The notes below the pieces were generated by a model that saw only the letters and a list, made by a program, of their open reading frames with translations, searched no databases and was not told the DNA's origin. This document shows, piece after piece, positions 39,441 through 50,985 of a DNA stretch of 64,000 nucleotides (position 1 is its first letter; each line of letters opens with the position of its first letter). The DNA comes from Acridotheres tristis (Eukaryota > Chordata > Aves > Passeriformes > Sturnidae): assembly GCA_037013685.1 (NCBI GenBank), contig CM072889.1:17741976-17805975 (forward strand), in the 5' to 3' direction. The position numbers and the translations under genes are program-made.

Positions 39441-41459
39441 TCATATGTACTCTGCATTACACTTACACAAACCCTCTTATGTAATGTGGAATAATGTTAC
39501 ATTCCATGGGCATTCAGTCTCGTGATAAAACCCTCTCTAAATCCATGTGTTATTAATTTTCTGTACTGATCTACAACAATTTGAATCCATATAACATGTT
39601 CACTGTAATAACTGCTATACAAAGGACATTGATCCCCATAGAGGAACTACTTTTTTTTTTTTCTCCCCAAGTATACACAAATTCTGCAGAAAATTCTACT
39701 CCCATCATGCAAACTCGTAAATAGGAGGGGAAAAAAAAAAAAAAAGAAGGACAAAATAACTCGATCTTTTTATTTTCTCTCTGGGAAAATAAAGGTGATG
39801 AAAGAAATGATGACCCTTTCATTGTTCATAAATCATCTCCAAGCTCAGTAATTGTGATTTACATTCAGAGTTACAGTTTAACTGCCATTTATGGGTGTCA
39901 TGGCTAAAAACATCAAATTTAGAGTGACAATCACTAGGGATTTCCATTTCTAACTAAAGTGATGCTTAAAAAACATCAGAAGCTTGTGCATTAAAAAATA
40001 TTGACACAAGTACAAAGAATTAGTCCTAGAAAAAACAAAAGTATCAAAAATTTAAAAAAATATTTGGTAAATTAAAGACAGTTCTTGAAAACACTTTATA
40101 ATTCATAGCTGACAATGATCAGCTCTTCTTTGAGCCTCAAAAAAAGGGGCAAAAGTGCATTTTTAGCACAGATTTATACATTTAGTTCTTTCTTAGTGTT
40201 TCTGTGGAATTTCTTGCACTTTTCCAAGGTTTAGCCTCTGGAACTGTTGTCCCTTCCCTGCCAGGACATCCAGACCAATACAATCTGACAGTAATGGCAC
40301 TTCATTTCATGAACAAGCCTTTCATCAAACAACTATTACTTTCTGCCATAGAGATAATTTATTCTTTATGTATAATTGATTTGTGCCTGCACTTAAAAAT
40401 GTCTTTTGAAATCCATATTATAACTAATACTGTCATATAATAAAAAGCAACACTTTTAATTTAAAGTTAATTATTTTCCATTATTCAACATTAGTAGACA
40501 AGGCAAGAACTCTAGCTTAGTGCCAGAACATAAAAGAAGTCATTCTGAACTTATAATACACGGGTTTAACAGCTTAATGTCAAGAAGCAATACTGTAAAT
40601 TAAAAACTGAGTAAAAGGATTATGGTATCTCATATTTAGAAATTTCACATGACTACAGATAATTAAGGCAAGTGAAATATTTTCGCAGCATTGTCCTGAA
40701 ATCTTCAGTTACAAAGGAAGTGTTTTAATGGCAACAGCACAATATTCTGCAATAACACTTTACAGACAACATCACTGTGGCTCTGAGGCTTGCTGCAGTA
40801 CACCACTGCATTTTTCAAGGGCTGTAGGAGGAATTTCTATTTCTTGCTTCCTTTTATCATTACTACAAGACAGCTCCCTTCACTCATCTCATCTAAAGCC
40901 CGGCTGGGACTGGGAAATCACAGGTATGGGGCAGAAAGGGAGCCTCAAACGCTGCAGGTATGCAGAGGTGCTACTTTGGAGGCTTCTTTTAATAGAAATA
41001 GAAACCACATGTGGGCAGCACATGATTCCTTGCAGCTATTTCACATTTGAAGAACAAAAACATTTCATAAGCCACGTGAAATAATTTCAGTGTTGACTTT
41101 CTGCAAACATAAAAAGGTTCCAAAATGAGCCAAACACCTGGAAATTAGCATTATCTCATTCTGAAGGTATCTATCCTCCAAAGAAAAAAACATCCTCACA
41201 GTAGGCTGGAAGACACTAATATATTACTGCATTCAAGAGATCGAGAATTCTATTCCCTTATGGAGATTTTGGAAGGAATTTAGAAGACAGATTTTCTGTG
41301 TTTGTGTGTTCCTTATGCCTCAGATTATGGTTACTCAAAAATCTCTGTCAAGAAAGTCGCCCTCAGGGAAGAACTCTTCCTGGAAAGTTCCCATCAGAGA
41401 ATAAAACCAGAATTACTCCACAATCTGCATTCTTTTGTGTATTTGGATGTTCACCTACC
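39441..41459. other. AT-rich non-coding DNA, no gene seen
   Basis: T13 near 39650-39662 and A15 at 39731-39745. The rest is unique AT-rich sequence. The overlapping plus frames 40728-41084 and 40790-41050 show no known domain. Confidence 0.5.
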
Positions 41460-41480
41460 TTTTTTTTTTTTTTTTTTTTT
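41460..41480. repeat. T21 homopolymer
   Basis: A run of 21 T. Frames across it (41298-41531, 41302-41613) gain poly-Phe and are not genes. Confidence 0.9.
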
Positions 41481-41966
41481 GCACTTATCAGCTTGGGAAA
41501 TATTGGCTTTTATAGCTGGGTGTCTTTTTGAATTCCAGCCCCCCTTAATATCCCCATCCCCTCCAAAAAGTGTTTTATTCTTCCCTTCAACTCACTGTCA
41601 GGAGCTCTCTTGATGGGAGAGAAAAACTCATTTCACTGACCTAATTATTGTGAGAGTGTCCTTGCTGGACTGAGCCTTATTTCCAGCCATAACCCATCTC
41701 ATTCCCAGGGAGGTGGATGAGCTCCTCCATCCCTTCTGCTCCCTTCTGGAACATTCCACAGCACCTCATGTCCTCGCAGAAACCCAACAGAGACATTTAT
41801 TATGTGCACACCCCTCACTGCTGCCTCTGATCTGCTTTGGGTGCCTGACTGGAGAGCTCTCAGGGATATTTAAAGAAACCAACTCTCATTTACCACTGCC
41901 AAAGCAGAAGCCTGTGAGTCCACCAGCCCCACGACATAAATCTCTACATTTGTGGCATATGGCTGC
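41481..41966. other. non-coding DNA between two long T tracts
   Basis: About 490 bases of moderate GC with no recognisable gene or repeat, lying between T21 and T24. Equal strand and similar length of the flanking tracts are noted under findings. Confidence 0.5.
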
Positions 41967-41990
41967 TTTTTTTTTTTTTTTTTTTTTTTT
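41967..41990. repeat. T24 homopolymer
   Basis: The longest single homopolymer in the window, 24 T. The plus frame 41713-42099 reads through it as poly-Phe, so it is not a gene. Confidence 0.9.
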
Positions 41991-42141
41991 GACAGAATGT
42001 GTTGGGATTTTTCAGTCAGTCAATCCATTCTCCCTTCACAGATTGCAATCATTTCATACTCTCATATTCCACATCCAATATACCATCACCACTGATTAAA
42101 CAGCCAGCTACAAAAGGTTTTAAATCTTATTTTAACAGCAT

Positions 42142-42163
42142 TCACACACACACACACACATAT
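42142..42163. repeat. AC dinucleotide microsatellite
   Basis: About ten copies of CA followed by TATA. Simple repeat. Confidence 0.9.
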
Positions 42164-43220
42164 ACAGTGGAACAGACCACTGGCAATATGCTTAACGAAC
42201 TTTCAATCACATTAATTAACACCAAACAAGCAGCACAGCTCTAGGCCCACAGATCCCTGCCTACAGACAGATGAACCATCACAACATCCAAGTCCCTTCA
42301 GCAGGCACAGGAAGTTTTCAAAATAATTGCCCTTTAGTCATTACAGGACTACTTTTATTTTAATAGATGCTGGTGTGTGAAGGAGAGCAAAGAAGCAAAT
42401 TTTATTTCTGAAATGACTGCATCAATAAAGGTACCTAATTAAGGTATTCATTAAAATATACAAAGTTAACGTAACAGGAAAATATCTAAAAATATTATTA
42501 CATTTCCCCATTAAACTAATTTAATTTAGTTATAATGCAAATTCTAATAGGATGATATTATTAACTAGTTCAATTTCAAAATGTCTTCTCGTGTTTATTT
42601 TTATTATGCAACTAAGCAGAGTAGCAATTGACCTAATTTATTTTATTAAATAACATTTCTCAATCTGTTTAAAAAGGGGCAGTGGCCTACTACTGTCCAT
42701 AGGCCCTGAGCAGGCTGCCATTTCAAAAATTACAGGAGAATTCAAATTTGCACCAATTTCACATACCAGCATTCAAAACTATGTATAATTTATTACTCAA
42801 ATCAGTAATCTCATCTGCAGTTACACAATTTGTGAGGTTAATATCTATAAACCCTTGTGAATAGGGAACAGGTTGGGTATTTTTGATTATTATTTTCTTT
42901 CATGTGTTACAAACGGACAATACAGAGGTTTTCATTAGGATTTAAAATAATTAATTATGAAAAACTACAAAGCTATGTTCAACAGCCTCCCAAAATGGAA
43001 AGAGAACTTCCTTCCACAATAAATCCAGGTAATTTCTGACTTCCTGCTATGATGTTCTCACACCATAGAGAACAGAATATCTGTGGTCCCAGTGGCAAAT
43101 CCACAGCATCCTTATCTACCCTGGACACAGAATGAACCCCTCGTGGGAAATTGTGCAGAGTTTGTTAATTCTGGGTTGCACTGAGCAGTCCCCAAACATT
43201 CCAGGTGTGCCACCAGCAGA
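42164..43220. other. AT-rich non-coding DNA, possible conserved element
   Basis: 42360-42660 is AT-rich but not simple, with many TAAT/ATTA cores (for example CTAATTTAATTTAG and TAATTAAGG). That texture is common in conserved enhancers bound by homeodomain proteins, but conservation cannot be judged from one sequence. No coding frame. Confidence 0.35.
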
Positions 43221-43913
43221 GCAGGACAGCATTGTCACCAACCATCACCCCATAGCCCAGGACAGCATTGTCACCAACCATCACCCCATGGCCCAGGACA
43301 GCATTGTCACCAACCATCACTCCATGGCCCAGGACAGCATTGTCACCAACCATCACCCCATGGCCCAGGACAGCATTGTCACCAAACATCACCCCATGGC
43401 CCAGGACAGCACTGCCACCAACCATCACCCCATGGCCCAGGACAGCATTGTCACCAACCATCACCCCATGGCCCAGGACAGCATTGTCACCAACCATCAC
43501 CCCATGGCCCAGGACAGCACTGTGACCATCACCCCATGGCCCAGGACAGCATTGCCACCATCACCCCATGGGCCAGGACAGCACTGCCACCAACCATCAC
43601 CCCATGGCCCAGGACAGCATTGTCACCATCACCCCATGGACCAGGACAGCATTGTCACCAACCGTCACCCCATGGCCCAGGACAGCATTGTCACCAACCA
43701 TCACCCCATGGCCCAGGACAGCATTGTCACCATCACCCCATGGCCCAGGACAGCATTGTCACCAACCATCACCCCATGGCCCAGGACAGCATTGCCACCA
43801 TCACCCCATGGCCCAGGACAGCATTGCCACCATCACCCCATGGCCCAGGACAGCACTGCCACCATCACCCCATGGCCCAGGATAGCATTGTCACCAACCA
43901 TCACCCCATGGCC
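43221..43913. repeat. 36/32-bp minisatellite, 20 units
   Basis: About 20 tandem units. Each starts GCCCAGGACAGCATTGTCAC and ends ATCACCCCATG. The long form (36 bases) has ACCAACCATC at the joint; the short form (32 bases) lacks four of these bases. I count 13 long and 7 short, which predicts 692 bases against 693 seen. The first eight are all long; short forms occur only from the ninth on. Long units are in frame and read AQDSIVTNHHPM, giving a 320-codon plus frame (43132-44094), but short units shift the frame and every frame is open. This is therefore repeat-derived, not a gene. Confidence 0.96.
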
Positions 43914-46349
43914 ACACCACTGTCTGCATGGAAGGAGCCTGACATCTCCACTGCCAGCTGCATTATTTGGGGTTTTATCTCTGGGCACTGTGGGGCAGGA
44001 GCTCAGCACTGAGAGCCCCAGAAAGAACAATGCAAATGGTTGTAGTCCCTGCACAGTAACTGCTGAGCACGGCTCTGCTCCTTGGCACTGTTAATTGTCA
44101 CCCTGTTGGTGCTGGCATCTCCTCCCACGCCTTCACCTGCAGCTTTTCCTCTGCATCCCTCGTGTCCCAGGCAGCTCTGTGTGGAGCAGCTCCCTGATCC
44201 CTGCTCTGGGTCTCAGCTCGGATCTGTTTCACACAGGGTGTGAAGCAGAAAAATCAATGCTGACAAATTCTGCAGCCCAACCCAGAGATGTGGTTCAGAC
44301 CCCAGGATTGTTAGCAAGGTTTAGTCAGTGCCAAACTGGGATGTAACCTAGAGGAAAACCAAGTTATTTCTGTGAGTAATGCACAAACCATTCTCCTCCC
44401 AAGACTTTAATCAAACAAATCAAATATTTTATAACAGATAATATAAACATAACTTCCTGCTAAGAAAAATTAAAACAAACATTAAAAATATTTTAAAACC
44501 CACGTAAATCCAAGTAATTACATAAACTGAGGTTGTCCACTATTCACACATTTTTAGTTCAGTGCAGAAGATCTTAAAATGAAACATTTTGGTCAAAGAG
44601 GTCATACCAGTTTAAAAGCTTCCATCTGCTCTGCCACATTGATTTTCTAATGCACATAACATGTTAAAATGAATATGGTCAATAGTTCAGCAGACCATAC
44701 AAATCAGAGGCCAGAAATGCTGCAAAGATTCTCTTGATGCTTCACCAATCACAAGTATGGCCTAATGTCAGGAGAATAAAGGGTTTTAATTCAGTGTCAA
44801 GGGATTAAGTTTTATACCTTACTACAAGTAAAGTTAAATACTACATAAGCAATTACAATAAGTGGAATATGCCAGGAAGTACATACAACTATGAATTCTG
44901 AAGAGAATGGTATTTCAGTTTGGAAGGTGGGTATCAAATTAAAACCTTGGGCAATCTCACCTGCACTTCCCCTGATGAGGCAGACAGGTGGGGAAAAGGC
45001 TGACAGCGTGAATGGTAAAGAAGAAAACTTGCAACAAATCCCATAAACCTGTTCATGAGCCAAGCACACTATTTTTTTTATAATCTGGTCCATTTACTGT
45101 GGCTCATACAATACACCTACTCCTTATTGTCAGAGTCCAAGTTGAAATAAAAATGTAAGAAGCCAACATTACAAAATTGTTCAAGATCACAGTCTTAACA
45201 AACACCTTCTGCTGCAAAATTAATTGTTCATTTTAAATCTAAATAGAAATGTTGCTCAAAACAGGAATTACTTTGCTTGTTTGAAGGCAGAAAGGTGCTA
45301 GAGTTTATGAGAATTACACCACAGAGTTTGCCTGGCACAGAGAAGCTCCAGCACACATCTCTGGGAGGGAGCACTGTTCCATCAGCCTCACTGCATAATC
45401 AGCCACAGATTAATTGCACAAAAGAAATTTCATACTGCACTTATGATTGATTTCTTTGTGAAGCTGTAGAAAACATCATTATTTTTTTCCAATGGAAGTT
45501 ATTGCAGGTGTCTTTCCCCTGCTGTCACCTAGCTCAGAACAATTATCATATAATGGTGGTTACCTCTTACACAAACTTCTCATACTCTGCTTCAAGCAAA
45601 GACTCCAAAGCAGCAAGATAAAACCAGAACCTATGAAACAAATGATTTCACTTCCAAAACTCTGAATCTGGTCTAGCTATTAATTAACTCAATGACTCTT
45701 ACAGCATCTTCCTGCATTGCTTCTCATGTATCAATGTATGAGAAAGTAATGAGGGAAATTTGCTTGTTGATGCATTTATCTAATAGTTCATTATCATCAT
45801 CAGAGGTCAAAATATTCATCACCCTCATGTAACAGGAAAGGAAAAAAACAAAAACACCTGTAACACGAAATAAATGCTGGCAATTAGTGGCACAAAGATG
45901 AAAAAAACTGGATAGCCAGTGAAATAATCCTTTGTTCCACTCAGATACCTGTGTAGATATCATAAACCAGAGCCTAGATACTGAATTTAAAATAGAGAAC
46001 AGCATCAATGGTATTAAATTCGAAATTAGAAGTGCAATTAACTGAGAGCAGCTTATATGATGTGTGGGCTGTCTGCACGGATCTGCAGTTCAAACATCTG
46101 TGTGACAATTTCAAGGCAATATTTCCAAACTCTGCCCTGCTGCTGTGCCCTGTGTCACTGATGCTGTGCTCACTCCAGGTCCTGCTCATTCGTTTCTGCT
46201 TCTTTGCCCCCAGAGATGAATGGATGCAAAATCTGAATTTACTTCAGAAACTGGCATTACTTATCTGAAGACGTAAGGTGAATAATTTGCTCTTTTATTT
46301 GTTGTTGTTAAGCCAGTACCAGAGTGACTGTTCACCTTTCCAATATAAA
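43914..46349. other. non-coding DNA, no gene seen
   Basis: 43914-44350 is GC-richer, open in a plus frame of 83 codons, with no recognised product. 44380-46340 is AT-rich unique sequence with no frame over 95 codons. Confidence 0.5.
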
Positions 46350-46376
46350 AAGAAATCCAGAGAAACTGGATTTCTT
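46350..46376. repeat. perfect 11-bp inverted repeat (short hairpin)
   Basis: AAGAAATCCAG at 46350-46360 and CTGGATTTCTT at 46366-46376 are exact reverse complements around the 5-base loop AGAAA. Not explained by a repeat family. Confidence 0.75.
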
Positions 46377-47541
46377 ACAATTGAGAAGCAGTGATCAAAA
46401 TCTCGTTCCTTCATCCTCTCTGGAATTTTGCCCTGTCTCTGATAAGTATTGGGGAAAAGTACTTGAAACAAGCAACAGCAAAGACTTTTTGCTGTTGACA
46501 ACGCTGTCAAGATTTCTTAATTAAAAAAACCCAAACTTTTAAACAAAACATATCTTTAACAAAGCTTTCTACATTGGGAACTCACTTCTTACCCTTTAGT
46601 GAACAATTTGTTATGGAGACTTCATGCTCCTTTCTTCTAATTGACACATTTTTTACATCCAGAGTATTTTTCTCTTTCTTTGAATATATCCTGTCATGCA
46701 AGACTTACATACAAAACAAAATTAATTTGGTTGAAACCCTAATTTGATTCTGTTGATAAAAGAAAAAATATTCTGTCAAATGACTCAAACCATTCTGTCA
46801 ACAAAACCTCCCCGGCTACTTTCAGATTTTTTTTTTTTTTTCTGTAGATGCAATTTGCAAAAGAATATCTTTGCTGGAAAAATAATTTGCAATAGGTGTA
46901 GGAGCCTTCTCTGCTGAAGTGCTGAATGCCTTTGTGAGCACCTTCAACTCCCTCTGAAGGCCCAAAGTTGTGCATTTTGCAGATTTATATCCCCAGCCAT
47001 CCCATGAATTACAATGTGCTCTGTCACGCCTTGTCTCAGTCTGTCTCTGGAATTTCCAGCTTTTATTACTCCATATCCTAGAAAAAGGTTTATCAGACCA
47101 AATAGACTCTGGTTATCTGTTGGTGGCTTTAAAATAAAAGCCACATTTACAAATGAGATAATGTTATCTATCTTCTTGATTTTTTTTAAGAACTCATCGT
47201 TCTTGTAAAATTTCAGAGTGTCCTTTAGCTTCTCGAGCAAATTGCTGTTCAAGAGAATTAGCTCTGGGCAAGGCAGAAACTCTCTGGTATTTCAATACAA
47301 TGAAATAGTTTCACAAAATTGCCCTTGCAACAGATTTGGGGGAAGCATTATTTATTTATTCTTCACTTTGCTTTTATTTCTGCGTCAGAAATTCGTAACT
47401 GAGAGAGGAAATGATAGCAGAGATCAATGTTATGGTCATTTCACAAAGCCTGATTGTATTATTGGAAACAATAATTTTCAGAGGAAGAGTCTGAAAAATG
47501 AAGCAAATTCACATCCACTGAGACAAAGCTGCAGTGACTGC
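46377..47541. other. non-coding DNA, no gene seen
   Basis: T15 near 46827-46841. The plus frame 47218-47601 (127 codons) contains no recognisable domain. Otherwise unique AT-rich sequence. Confidence 0.5.
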
Positions 47542-47570
47542 TCAAAACTCTCATTCAGTGAGAGTTTTGA
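47542..47570. repeat. perfect 12-bp inverted repeat (short hairpin)
   Basis: TCAAAACTCTCA at 47542-47553 and TGAGAGTTTTGA at 47559-47570 are exact reverse complements around the 5-base loop TTCAG. It is the longest perfect short-loop inverted repeat I found in the window outside homopolymers. Confidence 0.8.
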
Positions 47571-48811
47571 TTTCTTGCCTTTTTCTGATTTTGAATGCTA
47601 GAAGGGATAACTTTGAAGGAAATCTAAATATGAATATTGACTGCACAGTGCATTGGAAAGATCTGCAAGCAACATCTCTAAGAGCTCCAAGGTTCTTCAA
47701 CTTTATTCATGTGTGTAGCATTTCTCTGGTACAAGCCTTTAGGATATGGATGGACCCTACAAAGATTCTAAATGATTGTTCAGTTTTTAGAGTTATAGGT
47801 GAATGCCCTGACATAATTTTACTGTTCCTTCTTTAGCTCAAAGTATGGCAGATGAAACTTATTTCTGGCATTGGCAGGAAATACCATCCTTAGCAATTTA
47901 ACTCTGAAATTTAGTACTGGCAGGAAGGACACCAAGCTCTTCATACCTGCCTATCATAGGACTCTACACTTCCTATTAGTGATCAAAAAACAGAGGTTGT
48001 TTTTGTTTTTTTTAAATGAATGTAATTTTTGTTCTTTAAATAATCTCTTTTTACAGGTCCCAAATTATTAGAAAGAAAAATGCCATGGACTTCAATCAGG
48101 CTTCCACTCATGAATCTGTGGACTCATGGAATGCAACTGCCTGTACAAAGCACATTTATTATAAATATCACTCTGTTGTGAAGCTACTTTTGCCAGCACA
48201 ATGAACCCTTCAATGAAAAACAAACAAACCTGCAAATGAGTCAAGAGAAAAAAAAGATAAATCTGCTGAGATACCAGCACTATGTAAATCAAAGTTGTGA
48301 TGAATTCAGTGGAGGAAAGCCAACCCAGAGAAGGTAAAGACCTGTCCAAACATATCGAGGCAATCAATCAAAATTGAGTGCTGTTGTTTTCTCACACATC
48401 AGAATAATATGATTTTAAGATCAGCTGACCTTATGCACTTAATTAATGCACAAGGCATGTTTCCAGTGGGGACAGGGGACAAGCTATTGATGCAGAGATG
48501 CTGAGATTGCTCCAGGCTGTGCCTTTGGGCAGAACCCTGAAGGACACTCCATGCTGTCCCAGTTCCACAATGCCATGGAAAGAAATCCCACCCATTCAGG
48601 AGGTTCCTTCAGGGCTTTATCACATCCCCAGGTCCCCCACATGACTTGACAGAAGATGTCAAGACTTAGAAGAGGAACTCACATCCCTGCACAAAGAAAA
48701 CATCTGCTTGTGTGTTCTGCCTGCCAGGAGAAATAGAGGAAATAAATGTTCTGTGGGAGACAGCTCTGCTCTCCTCTTCATCCTCACCAAGGCTGAGAAA
48801 GGGAGGACAAA
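47571..48811. other. non-coding DNA, no gene seen
   Basis: AT-rich unique sequence, becoming GC-richer at about 48470-48640. No recognisable repeat family or frame. Confidence 0.5.
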
Positions 48812-48869
48812 AGTACCCAATAATACCCAATAATACCCAATAATACCCAATAATACCCAATAATACCCG
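48812..48869. repeat. 10-bp tandem repeat TAATACCCAA
   Basis: About 5.7 near-perfect copies of TAATACCCAA. Read on the minus strand the unit encodes Gly-Ile-Ile-Gly-Tyr-Tyr-Trp-Val-Leu-Leu cycles, which accounts for the minus frames at 48659-48860. Confidence 0.95.
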
Positions 48870-50707
48870 GGAAATCTGGCAGGAACCTTCTCAGATGGGA
48901 CTGGCCCTAAGATAAATTCTTACACAGCTCAAACCAACCTCTGCTTCTGGCCTAGTTCTGAGCAGCTCAATGACTGCTGGGACATTGTCTGTGACATTAG
49001 AGGTGAAAGGTAACAAAACCAAACTCTGATATTTCCTTCACCTCACCTATTTGTTTTATTTCAGGATTCCCTAGGGAATTTTGTCCCTGCTTTATAATTT
49101 AACAAATCTGGAATTTGTTGGTCCACAGTAATTGATGCAGTTCTCAAAAAACACTCTCCAAGATCATATTAAAAATCTTTTTTTTTTTTAAATTTTAATC
49201 AGGTTTTGAGTCCTTTGCCTTGTCTTTTTTCCTCCCTGTCATTATCAACTCCATTAATAATGTATCATCAGCCATTACCCAGTTCTATTGAGTAAATTTA
49301 GTGCCAGGGCTGTGCTCTAAGTCACTCCTTGCACAACAGCCACATTTATAACTGTGACACTTTTGTCACAGACCAAGGACTGCACTGCAGAGGATTTACA
49401 CTCACACCTTCAGATGGCTCCATTTAAAGATAAGGGATCACAAAAAAGGCAAGCATTTCAGTGAAGGAGCCACAAAATGTGCACATCAAGGTTTCCTCAT
49501 GTTTCTTGAATTTATGGCTTGAAGTTGATTTTTCTCTCAATTCGGGTATGCAGAGAAGGGTGAGCAAAAACAACCTCTCTGCTCCTGGGGAAAACTTTTC
49601 ACAAAGCACAAACTGCTTCAGGGGTTGTGGCAGAGTTCAAGAGCCTGAAGTGCAGCTCAAGGAAATATCATTGAGTTTATGGAGTTTCAGCCTTCATCAC
49701 CAGACCATGGCACCCTGACCTAGGGGACATCATCTCACTTTTAAGACACTGAACACAGCTAGAGATGGAAAAAAAAAAAACAAACCAAACCTTCAAAAAA
49801 AATGAAGTCTTCACTTGCCATACAACCCAAATTGCTTTTATTCAACTGACTTATGGAAATAAAACCATTTATTTACAGTGGTGGGTAAAACAGGCACAAG
49901 ATTTTTGCCTTTTCGAGTCACCAAAGCTCAGGAAATCATTTATTTTTGTCCAAGCTGTGTTTGAAACACACCTCATGATCATCACTGAATCACAGAAAGT
50001 GCAGGGAATTAGAATTTTCCATTTTTTATTTATTAAGATAATTTGAACACCAACATATCAAATCCGTTAATTAAAAAAAAAAAAAATCAAGGGGGGAAAA
50101 ATAAAAATCAATGCAATAGAAAGAAAGGAAACTTAAAGGAAACACTGAGTTCATTTTACATTTTATCAAATCTTTACTTACTATAATTATTAGCTGGATG
50201 CAACTCCAAGCCACTTTTTAATCCAGAATACCAGAGCCATACAATTTAATATCATTTTTAGCCATGCAGTGACTTTGTATCATACATAGCAAGATATTTC
50301 ATGCTCTGTAGAGTAAAAAATGTAGGTCAGGACCCACAGGCTATAGTCAAGCCATGCTGCTGTGAGTTTAACATATTATTCTTTTGGGAAAATAATGAAA
50401 CTATTTAATTCTGCCCACACAAGCCAATGATCTTCAAACATTTCATTTTCCTAAGAGTAAAAGGAGACTGACACCTGATTGGTGTGAAAATCACCCTACC
50501 AGGAAAAAAAAAAAAAAAAAGTTTTCTGTAGGGAAGCAAATGGAAGATGTTGAGTTTTTGCCTTGCTTGTAAATGAAAGATGCTCAAGTGGGTCCAGAAA
50601 ATTTCAGCTGATGCCCAAGGCTGACAGTCAGTTCATCCACCTGTGTGCTGTGGTTTGTCTGCTTTTACCAAATCAAAGATTTGAGGTCAACAGAGTGGTG
50701 GTGGAAA
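48870..50707. other. non-coding DNA with several A tracts
   Basis: A/T tracts lie near 49171-49186 (T), 49769-49780 (A), 50072-50085 (A) and 50504-50520 (A17). No frame over 95 codons and no recognised family. Confidence 0.5.
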
Positions 50708-50985
50708 TCCCAGAACCATGGAATGGTTTGGGCTGGGAAGGACCTTAAATCCCATCCAGTGCCACCAGGGACACCTCCCACTGTCCCAGGTGCTCCATCC
50801 CCAAAATCCATCCTGGCTTTGGGCACTGCCAGGGATCCAGGGGCTGCTGTGGGCACCCTGTGCCAGCCCTGCCCACCCTCACAGGGAAGATTTTTTTTTT
50901 TTTTCCTAATATCTAATCTAAACCTGCTCTCTCTTTCAGTCAGAAGCATTTTCCCTCATCCTGTCACTACGTGGTCTTGTAAGTA
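50708..50985 (-). mobile_element. CR1 LINE 3' region, antisense (longest young copy)
   Basis: Reading plus, the order matches antisense CR1 over about 275 bases: ATGGAATGGTTTGGGCTGGG, AGGGACACCTCCCACTGTCC, GGCACCCTGTGCCAGCC, then CCTAATATCTAATCTAAACC, TCTCTTTCAG, and CCCTCATCCTGTCACTAC. A T15 tract replaces the usual TTTCTTCC at about 50889-50903. The copy covers the 3' end and is cut off upstream of the reverse transcriptase region. The frames across it (for example 50645-50986) are not genes. Confidence 0.95.

Noticed and set aside
43221..43913. Regularly spaced repeats as a CRISPR array
   Set aside because: There are no unique spacers: units are contiguous and alike, and the surrounding DNA is vertebrate.
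43132..44094. 320-codon plus frame with a 12-residue repeat
   Set aside because: It is the in-frame reading of a 36-bp minisatellite; 32-bp units shift the frame in its second half and all frames are open. No start or splice context supports it.
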